From the NCBI GenBank assembly GCA_042095135.1, contig JBELBV010000003.1, positions 1 to 64,000 of the forward strand: a stretch of 64,000 bases of DNA, written 5' to 3'. This DNA comes from UA16 sp042095135. Its GTDB lineage: Bacteria > Bacteroidota > Bacteroidia > Flavobacteriales_D > Sanyastnellaceae. This document shows, piece after piece, positions 34,445-43,823 of the stretch (within the stretch, counting starts at the first letter, position 1; the number at the start of each line of letters is the position of its first letter). The notes under the pieces were generated by a model, which did not search any database, was not told the DNA's origin, and was given only the letters and a program-made list of their open reading frames with translations. Made by a program: the position numbers and the translations under genes.

Positions 34445-35848
34445 TTAGACGTGCAAAGCTCGGTCACCGGTGGCCGCCAGGGCGGCTTCCTTGATGGCTT
34501 CGGTGAACGTCGGGTGGGCGTGAGACATGCGGCTGATGTCTTCGGCGGTGGCCCGGAATTCCATGGCGACGACCGCCTCGGCGATCATATCCGCTGCACG
34601 GGGACCGCACATGTGGATGCCGAGGATTTCATCGGTCTCGGCATGCGCCAACACCTTGATTGAACCGTCGGTGTCCATCGAAGCGCGCGCACGGCCGCTT
34701 GCCTTGAACGGGAACGACCCCGATTTGTAAGGGACACCGTCGGCTTTCAATTGCTCCTCAGTTTGTCCGACCCCTGCGACTTCCGGCCACGTGTAGACCA
34801 CGTTGGGAATTAGGTTGTAATCGATGTGGGGATGCTGCCCGGCAATGACCTCGGCAGCGACTACGCCCTCTTCTTCCGCTTTGTGGGCCAGCATCGCGCC
34901 GCGCACCACATCGCCGATGGCGTAGATGTGACCGACTGCGGTCTGCATTTGATTGTTCACCGCGATGCGTCCGCGGTCATCGGCTTGCAGTCCGGCGGCT
35001 TCGAGGTTGAGGCCTTCGGTGTAGGGCTTGCGTCCTACAGACACCAGGCAGTAATCTGCTTTCCAGGTAACTTCCTTGCCCTTCTTGTCATCGGCTTTGA
35101 CGGTGACGCTCTTGGCCGTGGCTTTGACCTCTTTTACGCCGTGTTGCAGGTGGAATTTGACCCCCAGCTTTTTCATGCTGCGCATCAGTTCTTTGCCCAT
35201 CGCGCGGTCCATGGTCGGGATGATGGCGTCTTGGTATTCGACCACGTGAACTTCGGTTCCTAGTCGGGCATAGACGCTTCCCATCTCCAACCCGATGACG
35301 CCGCCGCCGATGACCACCATGCTCTTGGGCAGGGCGTCCAAACTCAGGGCTTCGGTTGAGGTGATGATGCGTTTTTTGTCGATTGTGATGAACGGGAGGG
35401 ACGCGGGCTTCGACCCGGTTGCGATGATGATGTGATCTCCTGTGATGGTCTCTTTTTTGCCTTTAGCGGGCTTCACTTCAACGGTGTGTGCATCCTTGAA
35501 GCTGCCCAACCCATGGTGCACCGTGATGCCGTTCTTTTTCATCAAGAAATCGATGCCGCCGACGGTTTGCTCGACCACTTCACCCTTGCGGGCGATCATG
35601 CGCTTGAAGTCTAGCTTTAATCCTCCGGTCGAAATGCCGTGGGTTTCGAATTGATGCGCAGCCTGGTGGAAGTGCTCAGAGCTGTCGAGCAAGGCCTTGG
35701 ACGGAATGCATCCCACATTGAGGCAGGTTCCTCCAAGGGAATTGTATTTCTCCACCAAAGCAGTCTTCTTGCCCAATTGTGCCGCGCGGATGGCCGCAAC
35801 GTAGCCCCCAGGGCCGCTGCCAATAACGATAACGTCATAAGATTCCAT
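34445..35848 (-). CDS. lpdA: Dihydrolipoyl dehydrogenase
   Basis: The E3 flavoprotein that reoxidises lipoamide in 2-oxoacid dehydrogenase complexes. The 467-residue protein has the FAD motif IGSGPGGYVAA, the redox disulfide in GGTCLNVGCIPSK, the NAD-binding IGGGVIGLEMGS, the second FAD site IYAIGDV, and the C-terminal His-Glu dyad in HAHPTFTE. It presumably serves the sucA-sucB complex encoded about 5 kb away. The frame is open to 35977, but the family N terminus is at 35848. A perfect TAnnTTTG box lies five bases upstream. Confidence 0.97.
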   Translation of the reverse strand: MESYDVIVIGSGPGGYVAAIRAAQLGKKTALVEKYNSLGGTCLNVGCIPSKALLDSSEHFHQAAHQFETHGISTGGLKLDFKRMIARKGEVVEQTVGGIDFLMKKNGITVHHGLGSFKDAHTVEVKPAKGKKETITGDHIIIATGSKPASLPFITIDKKRIITSTEALSLDALPKSMVVIGGGVIGLEMGSVYARLGTEVHVVEYQDAIIPTMDRAMGKELMRSMKKLGVKFHLQHGVKEVKATAKSVTVKADDKKGKEVTWKADYCLVSVGRKPYTEGLNLEAAGLQADDRGRIAVNNQMQTAVGHIYAIGDVVRGAMLAHKAEEEGVVAAEVIAGQHPHIDYNLIPNVVYTWPEVAGVGQTEEQLKADGVPYKSGSFPFKASGRARASMDTDGSIKVLAHAETDEILGIHMCGPRAADMIAEAVVAMEFRATAEDISRMSHAHPTFTEAIKEAALAATGDRALHV

Positions 35849-35852
35849 AGAA

Positions 35853-35860
35853 CAAAGGTA
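35853..35860 (-). promoter_or_regulatory. -7 box (TACCTTTG) for lpdA
   Basis: A perfect minus-strand TAnnTTTG ending five bases before the lpdA ATG. If used, the transcript would start at or inside the start codon (leaderless). No clear -33 element at the expected distance. Confidence 0.4.
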
Positions 35861-35887
35861 ACAGTTGAGGGGCACGCGGGCACCTGA

Positions 35888-35915
35888 TTTGACGAGGGTT
35901 TTATCCTTTACTTTG
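35888..35915 (+). promoter_or_regulatory. Possible promoter of the MMPL transporter gene
   Basis: TTTG at 35888-35891 and TACTTTG at 35909-35915, about 75 bases before the transporter ATG. The -7 box has one base fewer between TA and TTTG than consensus and the spacer is short, so this is a weak call. Confidence 0.25.
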
Positions 35916-35988
35916 TACGCTCTAAAACGCGGACGAAGAGCCGCTTGTGACCGATACGTTTTGAACCAACGCCCCAACCCCCGTCCGG

Positions 35989-38675
35989 ATGTGGAATAAG
36001 ATTGCCGGAGTCTTAATTCGCCAGCGAATCCTGTGGATGTTGGTGTTGGGGATCGGCACCTTGTACGTGGGGTCGCACATTCCGAACGTCCGGCTCCAGT
36101 ATGCGTTCGGGGGGTTATTGCCTGCGACCGATTCCACCGCCATCGCTTACGAGGAATTCAAGTCGGTGTTTGGAACGGAGGGCAATGTCATGGTCATCGG
36201 AAGCGAATTGGAGCCTCTCCAGTCCNNNNNNNNNNNNNNNNNNNNNNNNNNNNNNNNNNNNNNNNNNNNNNNNNNNNNNNNNNNNNNNNNNNNNNNNNNN
36301 NNNNNNNNNNNNNNNNNNNNNNNNNTGGAACGGAGGGCAATGTCATGGTCATCGGAAGCGAATTGGAGCCTCTCCAGTCCCCAGAGGGGCTGGTGGCTTG
36401 GGATCAACTGGCGCATTCCATTCGAACTATGGAGGTGGTGCGGGACACCACGGATGATGGGGTGGACAACCCGGTACCAGTACCATTGATCGACAGTGTT
36501 TTTTGCATGACGGCGGCGTTCGATGTCCTCAAAGACACGGCTGATCGCCGCTTTGTCCTTCAGCCGCTGATGCCCGACTCGGTCTGGCATTCGGGCATCA
36601 CGGAAGAAGCGTCATCGGCGTTTTTCGATCGCTTGTTTCAGCTGCCATTCTACGAAGGGTTGCTGTACAACGAGCGGAGACACGCGACCTTGATGACGGT
36701 GTTCATGAACCCCGAGTTGTTTGACTCGGAGCGCCGAGGAACCATCGTGGAGGATGTGACGGCCATTGCCGATGAGTGGGGCGAGGACCACGGGGTGCAG
36801 TTGTACTTGAGCGGGTTGCCCTTCATCCGGGTGGAGATGACGAACAAGGTCAAACAGGAAATAGGCTACTTCATCGGTGCGGCATTCGCCGTAACGGCAC
36901 TTCTGCTTTTCTTGTTTTTCCGCAACCTCATTGTCATGGGGGTGAGCATGGTCGTTGTCGGCATTGGGGTGGTGTGGTCGGTGGGGAGCATCGTACTGTT
37001 CGACTACGAGTTGAACCTCATGACCAGCTTGATCCCCCCGCTGATGATTGTGATCGGGGTGCCCAATTGCATTTACCTGGTGAACAAATACCACGCGGAG
37101 TTTAAACGGCACGGCAACAAGGCGATGGCCTTGCAGCGGATGGTTGTCAAGGTGGGCAATGCCACGTTATTGACCAACTTCACCACGGCCCTCGGATTCG
37201 CCACGTTCATCTTCACCCACAGCCAAATCCTGAAGCAATTCGGGGTCATCACCGCCCTGAACATCCTCGGTATGTTCGTGATCTCCATTGTCGTCATTCC
37301 GGCGTTGATGGCGGGGTTGCCGGCTCCGAAAACCGAACACACCCGGCACCTCGACCGCCGATGGATGTTCACCGTTGTGAACAAGCTGGTCCACTTGGTG
37401 GAAGGACACCGTCCCAAAGTCTACATCGGTGCGGCCTTGGTGCTTCTGTTCAGCCTGACGGGCATCGTTCAAATGCAGACCACCGGCAACATCGTGGATG
37501 ACATTCCCGACCGCGACCGGGTGATCCAAGATTTGCATTGGGTGGAGGCTCAATTTGGCGGGTCCATGCCGTTTGAAATCATGGTGGATACGCGTCGCCC
37601 CAAGGGTGCCACCAATAACAACTTGCTCAAGCGATTGGACCGCTTGCAAAACGTCTTGGACGATTACTCCGAGTTCAGCCGTTCGGTGAGCGCAGCGGAT
37701 GCGACAAAGTTTGCGTTCCAGGCATTCAAAAACGGCCACCCTAAGAATTATCGGCTTCCGCGCACCGGGATGGAGAAAACCCAGTTTGGCCCTTGGCTTC
37801 GGGGGTCTGCGGATGCAGCTAAAGGCTCGGCCATGGCCGAGGGAGTGGCCGGAAACTTTTTTGACTCCACACGGGCGGTGACCCGCGTGAGTGTCCAAAT
37901 GGCCGATGTGGGAACGCTTGAAATGCGGGAACTGTTGGACGAGGTTCGCCCGCGGGTGGACTCCATTTTCCCACCAGAGAAGTACGGACTCATCATGACG
38001 GGCACAAGTGTGACCTTCTTAGAAGGGACCACGTACATGGTCAAAAACCTGGGCATCTCCATCGCTCTGGCCATCTGTGTGATTGCGTTGATGATGGCGA
38101 GCTTGTTCAAGTCTTCGCGTATGGTGGCCATCGCCTTGGTGCCCAACTTGTTCCCGTTGCTGTTCACCGCCGGGGTTATGGGGTGGTTTGGCATTCCCAT
38201 CAAGCCTTCGACGGTATTGGTGTTCAGCATTGCGTTTGGTATTTCCGTGGATGATACCATTCACTTCTTGGCCAAGTACCGCCAAGAACTCAATATGAAA
38301 AGTTGGAACATTCGGCAGGCGGTTCTCTTAGCGCTCAAAGAAACGGGCGTAAGCATGATGTACACCTCCATCGTGTTGTTCTTCGGATTCCTGATGTTCG
38401 CCATGTCCACGTTTGAAGGGACGCGGTTCTTGGGCATTTTGGTTTCCATTACCTTGGCTGTAGCGATGAGTACCAACCTGTTGCTGCTGCCCTCCTTATT
38501 GCTCGAGTTTGAAAAGGCCTTGACGACCCGTTCGTTCTCTGAGCCTTTCTTCTCCCTGCTCGATGAGGAGGAGGACATCGAGCTGGAAGAATTGGAAATC
38601 CAGCAAGGCTTGTCCCCGGGCAAAGGAGAAGAGCAGCACGAAGGCTTGAGGCGCCAACGCGAACAAAACACGTAA
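35989..38675 (+). CDS. RND/MMPL-family transporter, interrupted by a spurious assembly gap
   Basis: A predicted inner-membrane exporter with two RND halves, each one N-terminal helix, a large periplasmic loop and a five-helix block. Helices are clear at the start (ILWMLVLGIGTLYVGSHI), mid-protein (YFIGAAFAVTALLLFLFF) and C-terminal (LGISIALAICVIALMMASL). Substrate unknown; MMPL proteins often export lipids or hydrophobic compounds. The N gap and repeated 55 bases shift the frame. Removing 155 bases gives one continuous reading frame of about 843 residues ending in an acidic tail. The rmlA gene follows after 11 bases. Confidence 0.85.
36171..36225 (+). repeat. 55-bp direct repeat, copy left of gap
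   Basis: These 55 bases are identical to 36326-36380 on the other side of the N run. They encode the same piece of the MMPL transporter. Best read as a shared contig-end k-mer rather than a biological repeat. Confidence 0.9.
36226..36325. other. Assembly gap (100 N)
   Basis: Exactly 100 unknown bases inside the MMPL transporter gene. The round number and the identical 55-bp flanks indicate a scaffolding placeholder between overlapping contigs, with probably no missing sequence. Confidence 0.95.
36326..36380 (+). repeat. 55-bp direct repeat, copy right of gap
   Basis: Identical to 36171-36225. The offset between copies is 155 bases, and deleting 155 bases joins the two reading frames exactly. 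Confidence 0.9.
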
Positions 38676-38686
38676 GCCACTGAACC

Positions 38687-39571
38687 ATGAAAGGCATCAT
38701 TTTAGCAGGAGGATCGGGCACCCGGTTGTGGCCGTTGACCAAAGCGGTATCCAAGCAGCTCATGCCGGTCTATGACAAGCCTATGATCTACTATCCGCTC
38801 TCGACCCTGATGTTGAGCGGAATTCGGGACGTATTGATCATTAGTACGCCAACCGACCTGCCAGGGTTCCAGCGCCTGCTGGGAGACGGCTCGGGTATCG
38901 GTTGCTCCATTCAATACGCGGAGCAGCTGGAGCCCAATGGACTGGCGCAGGCCTTTGTCATTGGAGCGAATTTTATCGGTGACGATAAGGTGGCCTTGGT
39001 ACTTGGGGATAACATCTTTTACGGCCCGAGTTTTGGACGGCAGTTGCGCGCCAACACTGATCCGGATGGCGCCATCGTCTATGCCTATTATGTGAACGAT
39101 CCCGAGCGGTACGGTGTGGTCACGTTCGATGAAAACGACAAGGCGGTGAGCATTGTTGAGAAGCCGATCACTCCGCCATCTAATTATGCTGTCCCAGGTT
39201 TGTATTTCTACGACAACGACGTTGTGGAAATTGCCGCCGACCTTGAGCCAAGTGCTCGAGGAGAATACGAGATCACCGACGTCAACAAAGCCTACCTCGA
39301 AGCGGGCAAGTTGTTCGTTTCGAAAATGGACCGCGGCATGGCATGGCTGGACACCGGCACGCACCACTCACTCATGCAGGCCTCCCAGTACGTTCAGGTC
39401 ATTGAGGAGCGGCAAGGATTGAAAATCGGTTGCATCGAAGAAATCGCCTGGCGTATGGGGTACATTGACGACGCCACCCTTGAGGCGGTGGCCCGGCCCC
39501 TCCAAAAATCCGGCTACGGCGACTACTTGCTCGAACAATTGAAGCGCGGACGCGGCAGTTCCCGACTATGA
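38687..39571 (+). CDS. rmlA: Glucose-1-phosphate thymidylyltransferase
   Basis: Makes dTDP-glucose from dTTP and glucose-1-phosphate, the first step to dTDP-L-rhamnose and other dTDP-sugars. The 294-residue protein has the nucleotidyltransferase start GIILAGGSGTRLWPLT, KQLMPVYDKPMIYYPLS, VLGDNIFYG, GVVTFD, VEKP and LDTGTHHSL, all characteristic of RmlA/RfbA. Its stop overlaps the next start by four bases. The reductase RmlD is encoded 15 kb away at 53779; RmlB and RmlC are not in the window. Confidence 0.96.
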   Translation: MKGIILAGGSGTRLWPLTKAVSKQLMPVYDKPMIYYPLSTLMLSGIRDVLIISTPTDLPGFQRLLGDGSGIGCSIQYAEQLEPNGLAQAFVIGANFIGDDKVALVLGDNIFYGPSFGRQLRANTDPDGAIVYAYYVNDPERYGVVTFDENDKAVSIVEKPITPPSNYAVPGLYFYDNDVVEIAADLEPSARGEYEITDVNKAYLEAGKLFVSKMDRGMAWLDTGTHHSLMQASQYVQVIEERQGLKIGCIEEIAWRMGYIDDATLEAVARPLQKSGYGDYLLEQLKRGRGSSRL

Positions 39572-40551
39572 CCCACCCCAACCTCAACCGGCTGAAACAG
39601 CAGGCCGACACGGCCATTGACGCGTTCCTTCAGGAGTGGCCCCGGACCGCTGGCGACGGTTTGTACGCGCCCGTTCACTACCTAATGGAATTGGGAGGGA
39701 AGCGCCTGCGTGCGGTCCTCGCCTTGTCTGCGGCTGAAGCCGAAGGCGCGTCGTGTGAAGCAGCTTTTCCTGTTGCGATGGGGGTGGAGCTCTTTCACAA
39801 TTTCACCTTGATGCACGACGACATCATGGATGCGGCGCCTTTGCGCCGTGGAAAGGAAACGGTGCACATCAAGTGGGATGAAAACGCTGCCATTCTATCG
39901 GGTGACGCGATGTATACGCTCGCCCACATAGCGTTGGCGCAGTTGCCAGCGGCCGGACTTCCCGCAGCGTTGAAGCTCTTTAACCAGACGGCTCTCGAAG
40001 TGTGTTTAGGCCAGCAAAGCGACATGGCTTTTGAAACGCGCAACGATGTGACGGTTGAGGAGTACATGGAAATGATTCGCCTCAAGACGTCGGTCTTGGT
40101 GGCTGCATCCTTGGCATTGGGAGCGATCGCGGCCGGGGCATCTGAAGACCGCGTCAAGCTCTGGTATGCGCTTGGCGAAGAGTTGGGCCTTGCCTTCCAA
40201 ATGCAGGACGACCTGTTGGATGCGTATGGAGATGAGCAAGTAGGCAAGCAACTCGGGGGCGACATCCTCGCTGACAAGAAGACCTTCTTACGCCTTTTCA
40301 CCCAGGAAAACGGTGGGGAGAACGCGCTTGAGGTGCTGGCCAAATGGGACGGACAACGCAGTGATGCTTCAGCGAAAATCGAGGCCGTTCGCGCGGCCAT
40401 GTCTGCAGCTGGTGCGCCAGAAGCAGCGCAGCGAATAATGCACGGACACGTGGCGAAGGCCATGGCGAGTGCTGAATCGTTGGGGCTCGATGGAAGCCAC
40501 TTGGAGTGGTTCCAATTCCTAGGGGGGATGGTGACCCAACGAACCTCGTGA
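39568..40551 (+). CDS. Trans-polyprenyl diphosphate synthase (GGPP/FPP type)
   Basis: Condenses isopentenyl diphosphate with allylic diphosphates to give a C15-C20 or longer chain for quinones, carotenoids or undecaprenyl diphosphate. In 327 residues the first Asp-rich motif is DDIMD in LMHDDIMDAAPLRRG and the second DDLLD in FQMQDDLLDAYGD, with GGKRLRAVL early. Chain length cannot be set confidently from sequence. It overlaps rmlA at its start (ATGA) and the small unknown gene at its end (GTGA). Confidence 0.93.
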   Translation: MTHPNLNRLKQQADTAIDAFLQEWPRTAGDGLYAPVHYLMELGGKRLRAVLALSAAEAEGASCEAAFPVAMGVELFHNFTLMHDDIMDAAPLRRGKETVHIKWDENAAILSGDAMYTLAHIALAQLPAAGLPAALKLFNQTALEVCLGQQSDMAFETRNDVTVEEYMEMIRLKTSVLVAASLALGAIAAGASEDRVKLWYALGEELGLAFQMQDDLLDAYGDEQVGKQLGGDILADKKTFLRLFTQENGGENALEVLAKWDGQRSDASAKIEAVRAAMSAAGAPEAAQRIMHGHVAKAMASAESLGLDGSHLEWFQFLGGMVTQRTS

Positions 40552-40934
40552 AGGTGGAGCACGGAACCACATTGGCACGCTGGTTGGACGGCCGAAGCTT
40601 GCCCGAGGGGCGTTCCATCGAAGTATTCAAGCAAGCGGTCACACAACAACTGGTCAAGGATTTTCAATGGGATGCTGAGCGCGTAGCGGAGGTGCGCATT
40701 TCCCTGATTCAGTTGTTGGAAGACGAAATCAATTGGGGGATGGACCGCAATCCGACTGCATTGTTCGCCAGCTTTTACCGGTTGGATTTGGGGGAAGCCG
40801 TCATTCGCGAGGTGATGGACTGGAACGAACGGCCCCAAGCCGCCGCCAAGTTGGCGGCCCTGTGTCTTGAACGTGCAGCGCAAAAGGTGTGGCTGCGTTG
40901 GACTTTTGGCGCCGTCAACACTACACGCGGTTGA
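40548..40934 (+). CDS. Small conserved-looking protein of unknown function
   Basis: A 128-residue soluble protein, rich in helix-forming residues, without signal peptide or membrane segment. It starts at a GTG whose last two bases begin the TGA stop of the polyprenyl synthase gene, a typical coupling arrangement. Segments such as LVKDFQ, ALFASFYRLDLGEAVIREVM and ERAAQKVWLR resemble a class of Bacteroidota hypothetical proteins with the pattern NPxxLFxxxYRxDxxE. No catalytic motif is recognised. Coupling suggests a role with isoprenoid synthesis or a shared transcript only. Confidence 0.72.
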   Translation: MKVEHGTTLARWLDGRSLPEGRSIEVFKQAVTQQLVKDFQWDAERVAEVRISLIQLLEDEINWGMDRNPTALFASFYRLDLGEAVIREVMDWNERPQAAAKLAALCLERAAQKVWLRWTFGAVNTTRG

Positions 40935-40981
40935 GGCGGCAGCTTCCTCAGTAATTCCTTCACCTTCTAGTGGGCTCAGTG

Positions 40982-40989
40982 TATCTTTG
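40982..40989 (+). promoter_or_regulatory. -7 box (TATCTTTG) for sucA
   Basis: A perfect TAnnTTTG box 25 bases before the sucA ATG at 41015, in the 80-base gap after the unknown gene. The -33 region is not a clear TTTG. Predicted transcription start around 40996, with a short leader. Confidence 0.5.
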
Positions 40990-41014
40990 TTACACGAACC
41001 TACGTATAGTCCGC

Positions 41015-43741
41015 ATGGACCCTTTAGATTTCATCAGCCAAGCTGAGCCGCAAGCGATTGAATCTCTGTACCAGCAGTACCGTTCAAACCCGAATTCCGT
41101 TGACGCGAGTTGGCGGCTTTTTTTTAAGGGTTTTGATTTGGCTACCGCCTCTTATGGCGAGGATGCAGCGTCCCCTCAGACCCTCAAAGAATTTCAAGTC
41201 ATCAACCTGATTCACGCGTACCGCGTCCGGGGTCACTTCTTCACGAAGACCAATCCGGTGCGCGCGCGTCGCGTGTACAGCCCGGATTTGAGCTTGGAGA
41301 ATTTCGGCCTGTCGGCATCAGATCTCGACACGGTCTTCCAGGCAGGAACGGAAGTAGGCATTGGACCGTCGACGCTCAAGGAAATCATCGACCATCTGGA
41401 GCTCACGTACTGCCACGCTATCGGCATTGAGTACATGTCCATTCAGGACGTGGAGCGCCAAGCGTGGATACGCGAACACATTGAGCTCGCCAACCGCCCG
41501 CGCATCGGTGTGGAAGACCGGGTTCAGATTTTGAAAAAACTTGCACAGGCGACCTTGTTTGAAGAGTTTCTCCAGAAAAAATTTGTCGGCCAGAAGCGCT
41601 TCTCCCTCGAGGGCGGTGAGACGTTGATTGCGGCATTGGATGCCGTGGTGGAAGAGGGCACCAAACACGGGGTGAAGGAAGTGTTTATCGGTATGGCCCA
41701 CCGGGGCCGTTTGTCGACATTAGCTCACATTCTCGGTAAGCCATACGAGGAGATTTTCTGCGAATTCGAAGGCAAAGCGTACGACGAAGAAGGCGAGTTC
41801 GACGGCGACGTCAAGTACCACCTCGGGTACTCGCGCACTTTGAAGGCTGATACCGGAGAGGACGTGACCATCTCCTTGGCGCCCAACCCGTCCCACCTCG
41901 AAGCGGTCGGGCCGGTGGTGGAAGGCTTGTCGCGTGCACGCATTGACGCATTGGGGGGCGAAGAATCGGCGATCCTGCCAATCCTGATCCACGGAGACGC
42001 AGCTATATCCGGCCAAGGCGTTGTATACGAGGTGGCTCAGATGGCCGAACTCGACGGATACCGCACCGGCGGAACCGTCCACATCGTGGTCAACAACCAG
42101 GTGGGCTTCACGACCAATTACCTAGACGGACGGAGCTCGACTTACTGCACCGATGTCGGCAAAGTGACCCAGTCGCTCGTATTCCACGTCAACGCCGATG
42201 AAGCGGAAGCCGTGGTTCAAGTCATGCGCATTGCGTTGGCCTACCGCCAGCGTTGGAACCAGGACGTCTACATCGATTTACTGGGTTATCGCAAATACGG
42301 CCACAACGAAGGCGACGAACCTATGTTCACGCAACCGCAGTTGTACAAGGCCATTGCCAAACACGACAATCCTCTCAAGCTGTACACCGACCGGCTCGTG
42401 TCCGACGGCAGCATGAAGAAAGAAGAAGTGGATCGGGTGCGCACCGACTTGCAGTCCCGCATGGAACAGGCCTTCGAAAAGGCCCAGAAGCGTGAGATGG
42501 CTAGCGTTGTGGATTTCTTAGGAGACCTCTGGGCATCGTACAGTGCGGCAGACGAGGCGGCCTTGGCGAGCACGCCCAAAACCTCCGTAGCCGAGAAGAA
42601 GCTGAAGTCATTGGCCGTGGCCATGTCGACCTTGCCGGAAGGAAAGAAGTTTTACCGCAAGGTCCAGCGCCTCATGCGGGACCGGTTGAAGATGATCGAA
42701 GAGGGCCGACTGGATTGGGCATTGGGGGAATTGCTGGCCTACGCAACGCTCCTGGTGGAAGGCCATCCCGTGCGGATCAGCGGCCAGGATGTCGAGCGCG
42801 GCACGTTCTCTCACCGCCACGCGGTGGTGAAAACCGAGGACAGCGAGGAGGAGGTGATTCCGCTGAACCTGTTGGACAAGAAGCAAGCCAAGCTCACCAT
42901 TTTCAACTCGCTTTTGAGTGAGTATGCGGTCTCCGGTTTTGACTACGGATACGCCTTCGCCACGCCCAATGGCCTGACCATTTGGGAGGCGCAATTCGGC
43001 GATTTCAATAACGGTGCTCAGATCCTGTTCGACCAGTTTTTGAGTGCAGCTGAGGACAAGTGGCGGACCATGAACGGACTTACCCTCTTGCTGCCACACG
43101 GTTACGAAGGCATGGGTTCCGAGCACAGCTCGGGCCGCATGGAGCGGTTCTTACAGCTCGGCAGTGGAGACAACTTCTTTGTCTGCAACATCACTGAGCC
43201 TGCCAACTACTTCCACCTTCTCCGCCGACAGGTCAAGTTCGGATTCCGAAAGCCGTTGGTGGTCTTTACGCCCAAAAAATTGCTGCGTTACCCCAAGGCC
43301 GTGTCTGGCTTTGCCGCTATGGCAAAAGGAGGGTTCCAGAAGGTCATCGACGATCCGCGCATGACCGCTGCATCGGCTCGCAAACCGGTTGACACCGTGG
43401 TGCTGTGCTCTGGCAAAATCTACTACGACCTGATCGAGCGCCTCGATGAACAAGCCGCCCCTAACATTGCGCTCGTGCGCGTGGAACAACTGCATCCGCT
43501 TCCCCAAGCTGAATTGGATGCGGTCGTTCAGCAATACGGTCCCGATGTCAATTGCATTTGGGTTCAAGAGGAGCCCCAAAACATGGGCGCATGGTCCTTT
43601 ATGTTGCAGCACTACACTTCGGTTCCGTTGAGTGTGATTTCGCGCAGCCTGAGTGCGAGCCCGGCTTCGGGCAGCTCGGCGGTGCATGCCAAACGCCAGT
43701 CGGCCATCATCGACGAGGTTTTTTCGCATGCTAACGGTTAA
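41015..43741 (+). CDS. sucA: 2-oxoglutarate dehydrogenase E1 component
   Basis: The thiamine-diphosphate decarboxylase of the 2-oxoglutarate dehydrogenase complex in the TCA cycle. The 908-residue protein begins with the E1o N-terminal segment (FISQAEPQAIESLYQQYRSNP) and has GMAHRGRLSTLAHILGK, SLAPNPSHLEAVGPVVEG, IHGDAAISGQGVVYE, NNQVGFTT and YRKYGHNEGDEP. The C-terminal transketolase half has LPHGYEGMGSEHSSGRMERF. Length is standard. The ATG at 41015 is preferred to an in-frame GTG at 40970, which precedes the -7 box. sucB follows after 82 bases. Confidence 0.97.
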   Translation: MDPLDFISQAEPQAIESLYQQYRSNPNSVDASWRLFFKGFDLATASYGEDAASPQTLKEFQVINLIHAYRVRGHFFTKTNPVRARRVYSPDLSLENFGLSASDLDTVFQAGTEVGIGPSTLKEIIDHLELTYCHAIGIEYMSIQDVERQAWIREHIELANRPRIGVEDRVQILKKLAQATLFEEFLQKKFVGQKRFSLEGGETLIAALDAVVEEGTKHGVKEVFIGMAHRGRLSTLAHILGKPYEEIFCEFEGKAYDEEGEFDGDVKYHLGYSRTLKADTGEDVTISLAPNPSHLEAVGPVVEGLSRARIDALGGEESAILPILIHGDAAISGQGVVYEVAQMAELDGYRTGGTVHIVVNNQVGFTTNYLDGRSSTYCTDVGKVTQSLVFHVNADEAEAVVQVMRIALAYRQRWNQDVYIDLLGYRKYGHNEGDEPMFTQPQLYKAIAKHDNPLKLYTDRLVSDGSMKKEEVDRVRTDLQSRMEQAFEKAQKREMASVVDFLGDLWASYSAADEAALASTPKTSVAEKKLKSLAVAMSTLPEGKKFYRKVQRLMRDRLKMIEEGRLDWALGELLAYATLLVEGHPVRISGQDVERGTFSHRHAVVKTEDSEEEVIPLNLLDKKQAKLTIFNSLLSEYAVSGFDYGYAFATPNGLTIWEAQFGDFNNGAQILFDQFLSAAEDKWRTMNGLTLLLPHGYEGMGSEHSSGRMERFLQLGSGDNFFVCNITEPANYFHLLRRQVKFGFRKPLVVFTPKKLLRYPKAVSGFAAMAKGGFQKVIDDPRMTAASARKPVDTVVLCSGKIYYDLIERLDEQAAPNIALVRVEQLHPLPQAELDAVVQQYGPDVNCIWVQEEPQNMGAWSFMLQHYTSVPLSVISRSLSASPASGSSAVHAKRQSAIIDEVFSHANG

Positions 43742-43823
43742 GAAAAGATGGAGCGTCAGCCCAAATGCGGTTGACTTCCGTTGTTAATTGCACGCTAACG
43801 TCCATTCAATACAAAGACGAATC

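Noticed and set aside
36171..36380. Biological direct repeat or insertion-site duplication
   Set aside because: The copies flank a 100-N placeholder and merging them restores the frame, so an assembly overlap explains it.
39795..40883. Minus-strand open frame of 362 codons over the polyprenyl synthase
   Set aside because: Low-complexity Ser/Ala-rich antisense translation; the plus strand has both Asp-rich catalytic motifs.
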